64,000 bases of DNA from Methylobacterium mesophilicum (GCF_022179445.1 NZ_BPQU01000005.1:171547-235546); one strand, 5' to 3'; counted from the stretch's first letter, positions 29,709 through 38,322 are shown. A program made the numbers and translations. The notes: a model not told the origin generated them from the letters alone.

Positions 29709-30347
29709 CTAGCCGAACCCGCGGGTGAAGCTGAGGCGGTGGTGTGGGCTTCGGCCGAGTGTGGTCAGGCCGGCGCGGTGCAGGGCCGTGCCGTAGCCGA
29801 CGTTGCGCTCCCAGCCGTAACCCGGATGGCGCTCGGCGAGGCGACGCATGAGGTCGTCGCGAAACACCTTGGCGACGATCGAGGCGGCGGCGATCTGCGG
29901 CACCAGCCCGTCGCCGCCGATCACGGCCCGGCCCGGCAGGCCCGGCAGGGCGTCCCGGCCATCGACCAGGACCGGCGCCGCGATCCCGAGGCGCGCCACC
30001 GCCCGCAGCATCGCGTCGAGGGTCGCGGCGCGGATGTTGATGCGGTCGATCAGGGCCCGGGAACCCGCCGCCACGGCAACCCGGGCATGGGCGCGGATCA
30101 GCGGCGCCAGATGCGCGCGGATCGGTTCGGGCACGCGCTTGCTGTCGTCGAGGGCCGCCAGCAGGGCCGGGGGGATCGCAGCCGGGTCGAACCAGACCGC
30201 CGCCACCACCACGGGGCCGCACAGGGCGCCGCGCCCGACCTCGTCGCAGCCGATCACCGCCGGATAATCCGCGGCCCGGGCCGGATCGAACGGCTGGGTG
30301 AGGGCGGGTGTTGTTCGTTTCGCGGGCGGCGGTTTCTGAACGGACAT
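29709..30347 (-). CDS. rnhB: Ribonuclease HII
   Basis: A 212-residue RNase HII, which nicks RNA/DNA hybrids at ribonucleotides in the cytoplasm. The catalytic GCDEVGRGALCGPVVVAAV (about residues 33-51) supplies the Asp-Glu pair. VLVDGRDALPG gives the next Asp, and GGDGLVPQIAAASIVAKVFRD gives the fourth acidic residue plus the SIVAK helix. GYGWERNVGYGT and the closing FTRGFG are usual. The N-terminus has a short basic extension. The ATG at 30347 is the first in frame with the domain. Confidence 0.93.
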   Translation of the reverse strand: MSVQKPPPAKRTTPALTQPFDPARAADYPAVIGCDEVGRGALCGPVVVAAVWFDPAAIPPALLAALDDSKRVPEPIRAHLAPLIRAHARVAVAAGSRALIDRINIRAATLDAMLRAVARLGIAAPVLVDGRDALPGLPGRAVIGGDGLVPQIAAASIVAKVFRDDLMRRLAERHPGYGWERNVGYGTALHRAGLTTLGRSPHHRLSFTRGFG

Positions 30348-30388
30348 GATGGCGCCGTCCTGCCATCTCGCGCCGCCGCCGTCACCGT

Positions 30389-31435
30389 TCAGGCGGCGTT
30401 CCGGGTCCCCCGCTGGCCGCCATGCGCCTCGATGATGTTGCCGAAGAACTGGTCGGCGCTGACGTCCCAGCCCCGGCGCAGCGCCTCCTGCCGGCACTCG
30501 GCCCGGGACAGGCGAAGCGCCGCGAGGGCCGCCGCGCGCAGGTCCTGGTCGAGGATGCCGACCCGGGTCCCGCTCAGCACGTCGTTGGGGCCGGGCACCG
30601 GGAAGGCCGCGATCGGCAGGCCGCAGGCCATCGCTTCCAGCAGCACGATGCCGAACGTGTCGGTGAGGCTCGGGAACACGAAGGCGTCGCAGGCGGCGTA
30701 GACGGACGCGAGCGCCGCCCCGGTCCGGGTGCCGAGGAAGCGTGCCTCCGGGGCCAAGGCCTGCAGGCGTGCCCGGTCCGGCCCGTCGCCGACCACGATC
30801 TTCGTTCCGGGCAGGTCGAGGCTCAGGAAGGCCGCGAGGTTCTTCTCCACGGCGAGCCGCCCGACATACAGGAACAGCGGCCGGGGCAGGCCGGCGAGGT
30901 CCGTCGGCGGCGGCTCGCCGGGGGCGGCCGGCCGGAACCGCTCGGTGTCGACCCCGCGGGTCCAGCGCATCAGCTGGGAGAAGCCTTTCGCCTCCAGTTC
31001 CGCCTGCAGGGAGACGGTGCTGACCATGGTCCCGCGCGCCGCGCCGTGGAAGCGGCGCAGATACGCGTAGGACCACGCCTCCGGCACCGGCAGCCGGGCG
31101 GCGAGGTATTCCGGAAACCGCGTGTGATAGCTCGTTGTGAACGGCAGGCCGTTGGCCAGGCAGTGCCGCCGGGCCGCGAAGCCGATCGGTCCCTCGGTGG
31201 CGATATGGACGTGGCTCGGGCGTTCGGCCGCCCAGCGCTCCGCCACCCGGTCCCGCCCGGCCATGGCGAGGCGGATCTCCGGGTAGCCGGGCAGGGGCAG
31301 GGAGCGGAAGTCGGCCACCGAGAGCAGCGTGGTCTCGAAGCCGTGCTCGGGCGCCCGGCGGACCATCTGCTCCAGGGAGCGGACCACGCCGTTGACCTGC
31401 GGGTGCCAGGCGTCGCTGGCGATGAGGAGCTTCAC
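30389..31435 (-). CDS. GT4-family glycosyltransferase (mannosyltransferase-like)
   Basis: A 348-residue GT-B glycosyltransferase of family 4. The N-terminal acceptor domain begins VKLLIASDAWHPQVNGVVRS, with TSYHTRFPEYL at about 100. The C-terminal donor domain has RPLFLYVGRLAVEKNLAAFL and the E-x7-E region FVFPSLTDTFGIVLLEAMAC. It resembles GDP-mannose-dependent alpha-mannosyltransferases that act on glycolipids. Start chosen at the GTG at 31435, eight bases after GAGGA; a GTG at 31450 overlaps the upstream stop. The upstream LpxH-like gene is almost certainly in the same operon, which suggests envelope-lipid work. Confidence 0.88.
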   Translation of the reverse strand: MKLLIASDAWHPQVNGVVRSLEQMVRRAPEHGFETTLLSVADFRSLPLPGYPEIRLAMAGRDRVAERWAAERPSHVHIATEGPIGFAARRHCLANGLPFTTSYHTRFPEYLAARLPVPEAWSYAYLRRFHGAARGTMVSTVSLQAELEAKGFSQLMRWTRGVDTERFRPAAPGEPPPTDLAGLPRPLFLYVGRLAVEKNLAAFLSLDLPGTKIVVGDGPDRARLQALAPEARFLGTRTGAALASVYAACDAFVFPSLTDTFGIVLLEAMACGLPIAAFPVPGPNDVLSGTRVGILDQDLRAAALAALRLSRAECRQEALRRGWDVSADQFFGNIIEAHGGQRGTRNAA

Positions 31436-31446
31436 GCGTGGGTTCC

Positions 31447-32310
31447 TCACGCCACCGCGCGCCGGCCCGCCACGGGGCGCGGTGCGGCTTCGGCCTCGCG
31501 CGCCCGCAGGATGCTGGGATAGTGCAGCACCTCGATCCGGCCGTCGTAATGCTCGATCAGGCCGGTGCAGGATTCGACCCAGTCGCCGGTGTTGAGGTAG
31601 CGCAGGTCGCCGATCGCCCGGTCGGCGGCGTGGTGGATGTGCCCGCAGATCACCCCGTTGGCGCCCTGGCGGCGCGCCTCCTCGGCCAGGATGGTCTCGA
31701 ACCGGCCGATGAAGCTGACGGCGTTCTTCACCCGCAGCTTCGCCCAGGCCGACAGCGACCAGTAGGACAGGCCAGCGCGCCGCCGGATCCGGTTGATCAC
31801 GGTGTTAAGGGTCAGCGCCAGCGTGTAGGCGCCGTCGCCGAGATGGGCGAGCCAGGGCGAGTGCCGCACCACCATGTCGAACTGGTCGCCATGGATCACC
31901 AGGTAGCGCCGCCCGTCGGCCGCCTCGTGGATCGCGGTCTCGGCGATCTCGATGCCACCGAAATTCGTGCCGACGTAGTCCCGCAGGAACTCGTCGTGGT
32001 TGCCCGGCAGGTAGACGATCCTGGTGCCCTTGCGGACCTTGCGCAGGAGCTTCTGGACGACGTCGTTGTGCTCCTGCGGCCAGTACCACCCGGAGCGCAG
32101 CTGCCAGCCGTCCACGATGTCCCCGACCAGGTAGACCGTGTCGGCGTCGTAATCCCTCAGGAACGACAGAAGGAGCCCGGCCTGGCAGCCGCGCGTCCCG
32201 AGATGCAGGTCGGACAGGAACAGCGTCCGGACCCGGACCGGCATCTCCTCTTCCTCGGCCACGTCACCCTCCCGGCGGTCGAACGGTGCCGGGATCCAGA
32301 GCGCGATCAC
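31447..32310 (-). CDS. UDP-2,3-diacylglucosamine diphosphatase-like metallophosphoesterase
   Basis: A 287-residue calcineurin-like phosphoesterase. Metal-binding motifs appear in order: FLSDLHLGTRG (about residues 30-40), YLVGDIVDGW (60-69), YLPGNHDEFLRD (95-106), VIHGDQFDMVV and GVICGHIHHAADR. The family includes LpxH-type enzymes that cleave UDP-diacylglucosamine in lipid A synthesis, but many alphaproteobacteria use LpxI, so this paralogue might act on another lipid. The start may lie a few codons inside (an acidic EEEEMPVRVR stretch precedes the fold). It is coupled to the downstream glycosyltransferase. Confidence 0.85.
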   Translation of the reverse strand: MIALWIPAPFDRREGDVAEEEEMPVRVRTLFLSDLHLGTRGCQAGLLLSFLRDYDADTVYLVGDIVDGWQLRSGWYWPQEHNDVVQKLLRKVRKGTRIVYLPGNHDEFLRDYVGTNFGGIEIAETAIHEAADGRRYLVIHGDQFDMVVRHSPWLAHLGDGAYTLALTLNTVINRIRRRAGLSYWSLSAWAKLRVKNAVSFIGRFETILAEEARRQGANGVICGHIHHAADRAIGDLRYLNTGDWVESCTGLIEHYDGRIEVLHYPSILRAREAEAAPRPVAGRRAVA

Positions 32311-32814
32311 GTCTCAGTTTGATGACGCGGGCCCGAATCGCTGTGGGGTGTCTTGGTGCGCCGCAGCAGAAGTCCTCAAACGCGGATAGCTGACGTTGCG
32401 ATGCACAAAAAATTTTTTTACCGAGATCCCGAAGTTTTTCCGGTTTTGCTTCCCAGCTTCGCCGCCTCATAATACCAGACGACCGGTGGCTCGGCATGAG
32501 CCGGGCCGGACGCGGACTGGAAGGCGGCGAGGGCGGCCAGGGTGCCTTGAGACGAGGCGCCGTAGACCGGGACGGCATTTCGGAGGCGACCGGCGCGGGG
32601 GCGCGCCGCGACGCGAGCGGCAAGACGCCGCCTGCCGCTCCGCTGAGCCCCCCGATCCACGGATGACACGGATGACGTTCGGGAGTCGCGGCGCGTGCCG
32701 CGCCCGCCGGCACCGCGCGCAGGAAGCTCGAGACGGCCGCCGAAGGCGCCGAAAACGTTTGAACAAACCGGCGCGGGTCCGCCCGCGCGCAACAGAGTTT
32801 TTGGAGGAAACACC
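32311..32814 (+). other. 504-bp upstream region of the serine-cycle operon
   Basis: No gene is recognised here; it is the divergent control region between the phosphoesterase and sgaA. It contains CAAAAAATTTTTTTA around 32406, a likely bent-DNA patch. The CAAAAAATTT part recurs upstream of mtkA. From about 32480 to 32800 it is very G+C-rich and would form a long structured leader. In Methylorubrum extorquens the LysR-type regulator QscR is known to act on serine-cycle promoters; I cannot place its site with certainty. Confidence 0.5.
32446..32473 (+). promoter_or_regulatory. Possible sigma70-type promoter for sgaA
   Basis: TTGCTT (32446-32451) and CATAAT (32468-32473) are separated by 16 bp. 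The -10 matches five of six positions, while the -35 matches only three. It would give a leader of roughly 330 bases before sgaA. This is a weak prediction from pattern only. Confidence 0.25.
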
Positions 32815-34023
32815 ATGGCCGCAACCCGGCGCCCCGGTCGCAACCATCTCTTCATCCCGGGCCCCACGAACATCCCGGATCGCGTCCTGCGCGCGATGCA
32901 CGTGCCGTCCGAGGATCACCGCTCGCCGAGCTTCCCCGAGCTGACGAAGCCGCTGTTCCAGGACGCCAAGATGGTGTTCGGCTCGACCAACGGGACGATC
33001 ATCCTGTTCCCGTCCTCGGGCACCGGCATCTGGGAATCGGCCCTGTCCAACACCCTGTGCCGCGGCGACACGGTGCTGACCGCGCGCTACGGCCAGTTCA
33101 GCCACCTCTGGGTCGACATGGCCCAGCGCCTCGGCCTCGAGGTCATCGTCCAGGACGAGGAGTGGGGCACCGGCGCCGATCCGCAGAAGATCGAGGAGGC
33201 CCTGCGGGCCGACAAGGACCACACCATCAAGGCCGTGATGGTCGTCCACAACGAGACCGCCACGGGCGTCACCAGCGACGTCGGCGCGGTCCGCAAGGCG
33301 ATCGACGCCGCCGGCCACCCGGCGCTGCTGTTCGTGGACGGCATCTCGTCGATCGGCTCGCTGCCGTTCAAGATGGACGAATGGGGCGTCGACTGCGCCA
33401 TCGCGGGGTCGCAGAAGGGCTTCATGCTGCCGGCCGGCCTCGGCCTGATCTGCATCAGCCCCAAGGCGCTGAAGATCGCCGAGGGCGGCGCCGGCCGGAA
33501 CGACCGGCTCGGCCATGTCTACTTCGCCTGGAAGGACCAGCTCACCACCAACGCCACGGGCTACTTCCCCTACACGCCGGCGCTCCCGCTGCTCTACGGC
33601 CTGCGCGAAGCGCTGGAGATCGTGAAGGAAGAGGGGCTGGAGAACATCTACCACCGCCATCACGTGCTCGCCGAGGCGACCCGTCAGGCGGTCGCGGCCT
33701 GGGGCCTCAAGCCCTGCGCCAAGGAGCCCAAGTGGAACTCGGACACGGTCACGGCCATCCTGGTGCCGGAGGGCGTCGACGCCGCCAAGGTGATCACCCA
33801 CGCCTATGAGCGCTACAACCTGTCCCTCGGCAGCGGCCTGTCCAAAGTCGCCGGCAAGGTGTTCCGCATCGGCCATATCGGCGACCTGAACGAGCTGTCG
33901 CTGCTGGGCGCCATCGCGGGTGCCGAGATGGCGCTGCTGGATTGCGGCGTGAAGGTCACGCCGGGTTCCGGCGTCGCCGCCGCCTCCAGCTACCTGCGCG
34001 AGAATCCGCTTCACAAGGCGTGA
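32815..34023 (+). CDS. sgaA: Serine-glyoxylate aminotransferase
   Basis: A 402-residue class V PLP aminotransferase that moves the amino group from serine to glyoxylate, giving hydroxypyruvate and glycine. This is a key serine-cycle step. The fold starts NHLFIPGPTNIPDRVLRAMH (about residues 11-30). The PLP lysine is in DCAIAGSQKGFMLPAGLGL (near 201). FRIGHIGDLNELSLLGAIAG near the end is typical of this enzyme. GGAGG lies eight bases before the ATG. It is the first gene of sgaA-hprA-mtdA-fchA and is followed by a very stable hairpin before hprA. Confidence 0.96.
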   Translation: MAATRRPGRNHLFIPGPTNIPDRVLRAMHVPSEDHRSPSFPELTKPLFQDAKMVFGSTNGTIILFPSSGTGIWESALSNTLCRGDTVLTARYGQFSHLWVDMAQRLGLEVIVQDEEWGTGADPQKIEEALRADKDHTIKAVMVVHNETATGVTSDVGAVRKAIDAAGHPALLFVDGISSIGSLPFKMDEWGVDCAIAGSQKGFMLPAGLGLICISPKALKIAEGGAGRNDRLGHVYFAWKDQLTTNATGYFPYTPALPLLYGLREALEIVKEEGLENIYHRHHVLAEATRQAVAAWGLKPCAKEPKWNSDTVTAILVPEGVDAAKVITHAYERYNLSLGSGLSKVAGKVFRIGHIGDLNELSLLGAIAGAEMALLDCGVKVTPGSGVAAASSYLRENPLHKA

Positions 34024-34035
34024 TCCATGCACGCT

Positions 34036-34071
34036 GCCGGGGCGGGGCCGGGTTGCCGGCCCCGCCCCGGC
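34036..34071 (+). promoter_or_regulatory. Perfect 16-bp stem-loop between sgaA and hprA
   Basis: GCCGGGGCGGGGCCGG (34036-34051) and its exact complement (34056-34071) enclose a GTTG loop. The stem is almost all G-C. No T-run follows, so it is unlikely to be an efficient intrinsic terminator. It may stop 3'-to-5' exonucleases and stabilise upstream sgaA mRNA, or partly reduce read-through. Confidence 0.6.
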
Positions 34072-34126
34072 GCGCAAGTAAGAACAAGAATCCCGAGGAA
34101 GCCGCCCGTTGCCCGAGAGGGGATCT

Positions 34127-35068
34127 ATGACCAAGAAGATCGTGTTCCTGGACCGTGAGTCCCTCGACGCGACGGTCCGACCGTTCAACTTCCCGCACGA
34201 TTACGTCGAGCACGAATCGACCTGGACGCCGGAGGACACGGTGTCCCGCCTCCAGGGCGCCGAGATCGCGCTGATCAACAAGGTCCCGATGCGGGCCGAT
34301 ACCCTGAAGCAGCTCCCCGACCTGAAGCTGATCGCGGTGGCCGCCACCGGCACCGACGTGGTCGACAAGGCTCAGGCCAAGGCCCAGGGCATCACGGTCG
34401 TCAACATCCGCAACTACGCCTTCAACACCGTGCCCGAGCACGTGGTCGGGCTGATGTTCGCGCTCCGGCGGGCGATCGTGCCCTACGCCAACTCGGTGCG
34501 GCGCGGCGACTGGGCGAAGTCTACGCAGTTCTGCTACTTCGACTACCCGATCTACGACATCGCCGGCTCGACGCTCGGCATCGTGGGCTACGGAGCACTC
34601 GGCAAGTCGATCGGCAAGCGCGCCGAGGCGCTGGGCATGAAGGTCCTGGCCTACGACGTGTTCCCGCAGGACGGCCTGGTCGATTTCGAGACGATCCTGA
34701 CGCAGTCCGACGTGATCACGCTGCACGTACCGCTCACCCCCGACACCAAGGGGATGATCGGCGCCGCCGAACTCAAGCGGATGAAGAAGAGCGCCATCCT
34801 GATCAACACCGCCCGGGGCGGTCTGGTGGACGAGGCCGCGCTGCTGGCCGCGCTCAAGGACGGCACCATCGCGGGCGCGGGCTTCGACGTGGTCGCGCAG
34901 GAGCCGCCCAAAGACGGCAACATCCTGTGCGAGGCCGACCTGCCGAACCTGATCGTCACCCCGCACGTCGCCTGGGCCAGCAAGGAAGCGATGCAGATCC
35001 TGGCCGACCAGCTCGTCGACAACGTCGAGGCGTTCGTCGCCGGCAAGCCGCAGAACGTGGTCGAGTAG
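34127..35068 (+). CDS. hprA: Hydroxypyruvate reductase (NADH-dependent)
   Basis: A 313-residue D-2-hydroxyacid dehydrogenase that reduces hydroxypyruvate to D-glycerate in the serine cycle. The NAD-binding loop is STLGIVGYGALGKSIGKRAE (about residues 144-163). Catalytic residues sit in INTARGGLVDEAALLA (Arg, near 235), VVAQEPPKDGN (Glu) and VTPHVAWASKEA (His). The start at 34127 has GAGAGGGG five bases upstream; a slightly longer reading adds six residues. It lies 103 bp after sgaA and 299 bp before mtdA, where a large palindromic repeat intervenes. Confidence 0.96.
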   Translation: MTKKIVFLDRESLDATVRPFNFPHDYVEHESTWTPEDTVSRLQGAEIALINKVPMRADTLKQLPDLKLIAVAATGTDVVDKAQAKAQGITVVNIRNYAFNTVPEHVVGLMFALRRAIVPYANSVRRGDWAKSTQFCYFDYPIYDIAGSTLGIVGYGALGKSIGKRAEALGMKVLAYDVFPQDGLVDFETILTQSDVITLHVPLTPDTKGMIGAAELKRMKKSAILINTARGGLVDEAALLAALKDGTIAGAGFDVVAQEPPKDGNILCEADLPNLIVTPHVAWASKEAMQILADQLVDNVEAFVAGKPQNVVE

Positions 35069-35078
35069 GGCTCGGGCT

Positions 35079-35253
35079 CTCCCTCCCCCCTCTGCGGGGG
35101 AGGGAAAGCCCCCGGAGGGGGTCGGGAGAGGGGAGCGGCGGTGCAGGAGAAAGCTCCGGCCCTCACACCTGCTCTGCCTTATCTTGAAGCCGGGCTCCCC
35201 TCTCCCGACCCGGCCTGACGGCCGGCCCACCCTCCCCCGCAGAGGGGAGGGAG
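35079..35253. repeat. Large inverted palindromic repeat inside the serine-cycle operon (copy 1)
   Basis: Two inverted units flank a spacer of about 55 bp. The left unit (about 35079-35136) and right unit (about 35190-35253) share the outer core CCTCTGCGGGGGAGGG and the inner core TCGGGAGAGGGGAGC, with a variable hairpin between the cores. Together they can fold into one long cruciform or RNA stem. The same pair of units occurs at 39222-39382, which marks this as a dispersed intergenic repeat (REP/BIME-like). Confidence 0.75.
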
Positions 35254-35367
35254 ACGCGCGGATCCGGTTTCTTACATTTAGGTCGTCCGCTCCCCTCAAG
35301 ATTGGGAACGGATCGAGACACCATCACGACGGCGCCGCACCGGCGCGACGGATAAGGTCCAAAAAGC

Positions 35368-36231
35368 ATGACAAAGAAGCTGCTGTTCCTGTTCGACACC
35401 GATGCGATGCCGAACGTGTTCGACACGGTGGTCGGCTACGACGGCGGCGCCGACCACATCACCGGCTACGGCGGCGTGACCCCCGAGAACGTCGGCGCCC
35501 TGGTCGACGGCACGATCTACACCCGCGGCGGCTCCGAGAAGAAGTCGACGGCGATCTTCGTCGGCGGCGGCAGCATGGCGGCCGGCGAGGAACTGTTCAC
35601 CGCCGTCAAGAAGCGCTTCTTCGGCCCGTTCCGGGTCTCGTGCATGCTGGATTCGAACGGCTCCAACACCACGGCCGCCGCGGGCGTCGCCCTGGTGGCC
35701 AAGGCCGCCGGCTCGCTCCAGGGCAAGTCCGCCGTCGTCCTGGCCGGCACCGGCCCGGTGGGCATGCGCTCGGCCGCGCTGCTGGCCGGCGAGGGTGCGG
35801 ACGTGACCATCGCGGGCCGCGCGCTGGACAAGACCCAGGCCGCCGCCGAGCAGATCAACAAGCGCTTCAAGGTCAACGTGAAGGCCGCCGCGACCCCCGA
35901 CGAGGCCTCGCGTATCGCGCTCGTGAAGGGCAAGAACCTCGTGTTCACCGCCGGCGCCATCGGCGTCGAGCTGCTGCCGGAGGCCGCCTGGGCGCAGGAC
36001 TCGGCGATCGAGTTCGTGGCCGACTACAACGCCCAGCCCCCGACCGGCGTCGGCGGCATCGATGTGATGGACAAGGGCAAGGACCGCAACGGCAAGAAGG
36101 CGTTCGGCGCCCTCGGCATCGGCGGCCTGAAGCTCAAGCTGCACCGGGCCTGCGTGGGCCAGCTCTTCGAGAGCACCGAGCAGGTGCTCGATGCCGAGGA
36201 GATCTACGCGCTCGCCAAGAAGATGGCCTGA
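35368..36231 (+). CDS. mtdA: NADP-dependent methylene-H4MPT/methylene-H4F dehydrogenase
   Basis: A 287-residue cytoplasmic dehydrogenase that interconverts methylene and methenyl forms of tetrahydromethanopterin and tetrahydrofolate with NADP. It starts TKKLLFLFDTDAMPNVFDTV (residues 2-21) as in MtdA of Methylorubrum extorquens. The Rossmann segment is VVLAGTGPVGMRSAALLAGE (about 127-146), with the Arg of AGRALDKT expected to select NADP. Length matches MtdA (288). It precedes fchA by 14 bp, so the two one-carbon steps are co-expressed. Confidence 0.96.
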   Translation: MTKKLLFLFDTDAMPNVFDTVVGYDGGADHITGYGGVTPENVGALVDGTIYTRGGSEKKSTAIFVGGGSMAAGEELFTAVKKRFFGPFRVSCMLDSNGSNTTAAAGVALVAKAAGSLQGKSAVVLAGTGPVGMRSAALLAGEGADVTIAGRALDKTQAAAEQINKRFKVNVKAAATPDEASRIALVKGKNLVFTAGAIGVELLPEAAWAQDSAIEFVADYNAQPPTGVGGIDVMDKGKDRNGKKAFGALGIGGLKLKLHRACVGQLFESTEQVLDAEEIYALAKKMA

Positions 36232-36245
36232 CGGGAGGGACGCCC

Positions 36246-36890
36246 ATGTCGGACACGCAGCAGGCGCCCGAGACGGCGACCATCCAGACCTTCCTGACGG
36301 AGCTCGCGAGCGCCGCCCCGACCCCCGGTGGCGGTGGCGCGGCCGCGATCTCCGGCGCGATGGGGGCGGCCCTGGTGTCGATGGTCTGCAACCTGACCAT
36401 CGGCAAGAAGAAGTACGTCGAGGTCGAGGCCGAACTGAAGGACGTGCTCGCCCGGTCGGAGGGCCTGCGGGTCGTGCTCACCGGCATGATCGGCGAGGAC
36501 GTCCAGGCGTTCGACGCCGTGATGGGCGCCTACGGCCTGCCCAAGGGCACCGACGACGAGAAGGCGGCCCGCGCCGCGGCGATCCAGACCGCGCTCCGGA
36601 CCGCCACCGACGTGCCGCTCGCCTGCTGCCGGGCCTGCCGCACGGTCATCGACCTCGCGGCGATCACCGCCGAGAAGGGCAATCTCAACGTGGTCTCGGA
36701 TGCCGGCGTGGCGGTGCTGTCGGCCTATGCCGGCCTGCGCAGCGCGGCGCTCAACGTCTACGTCAACGCCAAGGGACTCGAGGACCGGGCGTTCGCCGAC
36801 GAGCGGCTCCAGGAACTCGAAAGCCTGCTCGGCGAGGCAGGCGCGCTGAGCGAGAAGGTCTACGAGGTGGTGAAGGTCAAGGTGAACTGA
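36246..36890 (+). CDS. fchA: Methenyltetrahydrofolate cyclohydrolase
   Basis: A 214-residue protein of the formiminotransferase-cyclodeaminase family, serving as methenyl-H4F cyclohydrolase in methylotrophs. It is almost all alpha-helical. The N-terminal TPGGGGAAAISGAMGAALVS (about residues 25-44) is the family folate-site loop. NLTIGKKKYVEVEAELKDV and AEKGNLNVVSDAGVAVLSAY also match. It is a little longer than the 208-residue homologue at the N-terminus. It is the last gene of the sgaA transcription unit and is followed by a strong terminator. Confidence 0.95.
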   Translation: MSDTQQAPETATIQTFLTELASAAPTPGGGGAAAISGAMGAALVSMVCNLTIGKKKYVEVEAELKDVLARSEGLRVVLTGMIGEDVQAFDAVMGAYGLPKGTDDEKAARAAAIQTALRTATDVPLACCRACRTVIDLAAITAEKGNLNVVSDAGVAVLSAYAGLRSAALNVYVNAKGLEDRAFADERLQELESLLGEAGALSEKVYEVVKVKVN

Positions 36891-36934
36891 AACGCGCCGC
36901 GTCCGCCGTGGCGGACGCAAGTGGTTCGACAGTC

Positions 36935-36972
36935 GAGGCCGGGTGCATCACGCGCCCGGCCTCGCTGTTTTT
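36935..36972 (+). terminator. Intrinsic terminator after fchA
   Basis: GAGGCCGGG (36935-36943) pairs perfectly with CCCGGCCTC (36955-36963). The stem is followed by GCTGTTTTT. It separates the sgaA-fchA genes from mtkA onward. Confidence 0.8.
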
Positions 36973-36995
36973 CTGCGATGCTGCGCTGCGATAGT

Positions 36996-37059
36996 GGATG
37001 CGATTCCTACCGCATCCGCGAAAAAGCCGACCTGAACCCGCGGATCAAAAAATTTGACG
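36996..37059 (+). promoter_or_regulatory. Control region of mtkA: dyad, A-tract and TTGACG
   Basis: GGATGCG (36996-37002) and CGCATCC (37011-37017) form a dyad with an eight-base spacer, a spacing suited to a LysR-type regulator. CAAAAAATTT follows at 37046-37055 and matches the motif upstream of sgaA. TTGACG at 37054-37059 could be a -35 box; the -10 is not obvious. QscR control of serine-cycle promoters is known in Methylorubrum, but the link to this dyad is inference. Confidence 0.35.
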
Positions 37060-37129
37060 GGCGTAATCTTCTCACTCAACTAAAGTAGACAGCGTCAAAC
37101 GGCGGCAACGACCGCGGAGGAGGCGCCGA

Positions 37130-38308
37130 ATGGACGTCCACGAGTACCAAGCCAAGGAGCTGCTAGCGAGCTTCGGTGTGGCGGTCCCGAAGGGCGCCAT
37201 CGCGTTCAGCCCGGATCAAGCGGTCTACGCCGCCACCGAACTCGGCGGCTCGTTCTGGGCCGTGAAGGCCCAGATCCACGCCGGCGCCCGCGGCAAGGCC
37301 GGCGGGATCAAGCTGTGCCGGACCTACAACGAGGTCCGCGACGCCGCCAAGGAGCTGCTGGGCAAGCGCCTGGTCACGCTCCAGACCGGCCCCGAGGGCA
37401 AGCCGGTCCAGCGCGTCTACGTCGAGACCGCCGACCCGTTCGAGCGCGAGCTCTACCTCGGCTACGTGCTGGACCGGAAGGCCGAGCGCGTACGCGTCAT
37501 CGCCAGCCAGCGCGGCGGCATGGACATCGAGGAGATCGCCGCCAACGAGCCGGAGGCGCTGATCCAGGTCGTCGTCGAGCCGGCGGTGGGCCTGCAGCAG
37601 TTCCAGGCCCGGGAGATCGCCTTCCAGCTCGGCCTGAACATCAAGCAGGTCTCGGCCGCGGTGAAGACCATCATGAACGCCTACCGGGCGTTCCGCGACT
37701 GCGACGGCACGATGCTCGAGATCAACCCGCTGGTCGTCACCAAGGACGACCGGGTGCTGGCCCTCGATGCCAAGATGTCCTTCGACGACAACGCGATGTT
37801 CCGCCGGCCGGGCATCGCCGACATGCACGACCCGTCGCAGGGCGATCCCCGCGAGGCGCAGGCCGCCGAGCACAACCTCAGCTATATCGGGCTGGAGGGC
37901 GAGATCGGCTGCATCGTCAACGGCGCCGGGCTCGCCATGGCGACCATGGACATGATCAAGCACGCGGGCGGTGAGCCGGCGAACTTCCTGGATGTCGGCG
38001 GCGGCGCCTCCCCGGAGCGGGTCGCCACGGCGTTCCGGCTGGTGCTCTCGGACCGCAACGTGAAGGCGATCCTGGTCAACATCTTCGCCGGCATCAACCG
38101 CTGCGACTGGGTTGCCGAGGGCGTCATCCAGGCCGCCCGGGAGGTCAAGATCGACGTGCCGCTGGTGGTGCGCCTCGCCGGCACGAACGTCGAGGCGGGG
38201 AAGAAGATCCTGGCCGACAGCGGCCTCGACCTGATCACCGCCGACACCCTGTCGGACGCGGCCCGCAAGGCGGTCGACGCCTGCGACGCCGCCAAGAAGA
38301 ACCGCTGA
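37130..38308 (+). CDS. mtkA: Malate-CoA ligase (malate thiokinase), beta subunit
   Basis: A 392-residue ATP-grasp subunit, homologous to succinyl-CoA synthetase beta. With MtkB it makes malyl-CoA from malate, ATP and CoA. It begins [20 protein letters not shown], and the ATP-grasp loop is [17 protein letters not shown] (about residues 46-62). [13 protein letters not shown] holds the metal-binding Asn/Glu. [20 protein letters not shown] and [11 protein letters not shown] are the CoA-ligase signature. GGAGGAGG lies six bases before the ATG. First gene of the mtkA-mtkB-ppc-mcl unit. Context distinguishes it from sucC. Confidence 0.95.
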   Translation: MDVHEYQAKELLASFGVAVPKGAIAFSPDQAVYAATELGGSFWAVKAQIHAGARGKAGGIKLCRTYNEVRDAAKELLGKRLVTLQTGPEGKPVQRVYVETADPFERELYLGYVLDRKAERVRVIASQRGGMDIEEIAANEPEALIQVVVEPAVGLQQFQAREIAFQLGLNIKQVSAAVKTIMNAYRAFRDCDGTMLEINPLVVTKDDRVLALDAKMSFDDNAMFRRPGIADMHDPSQGDPREAQAAEHNLSYIGLEGEIGCIVNGAGLAMATMDMIKHAGGEPANFLDVGGGASPERVATAFRLVLSDRNVKAILVNIFAGINRCDWVAEGVIQAAREVKIDVPLVVRLAGTNVEAGKKILADSGLDLITADTLSDAARKAVDACDAAKKNR

Positions 38309-38322
38309 GGGGACACCACGCC

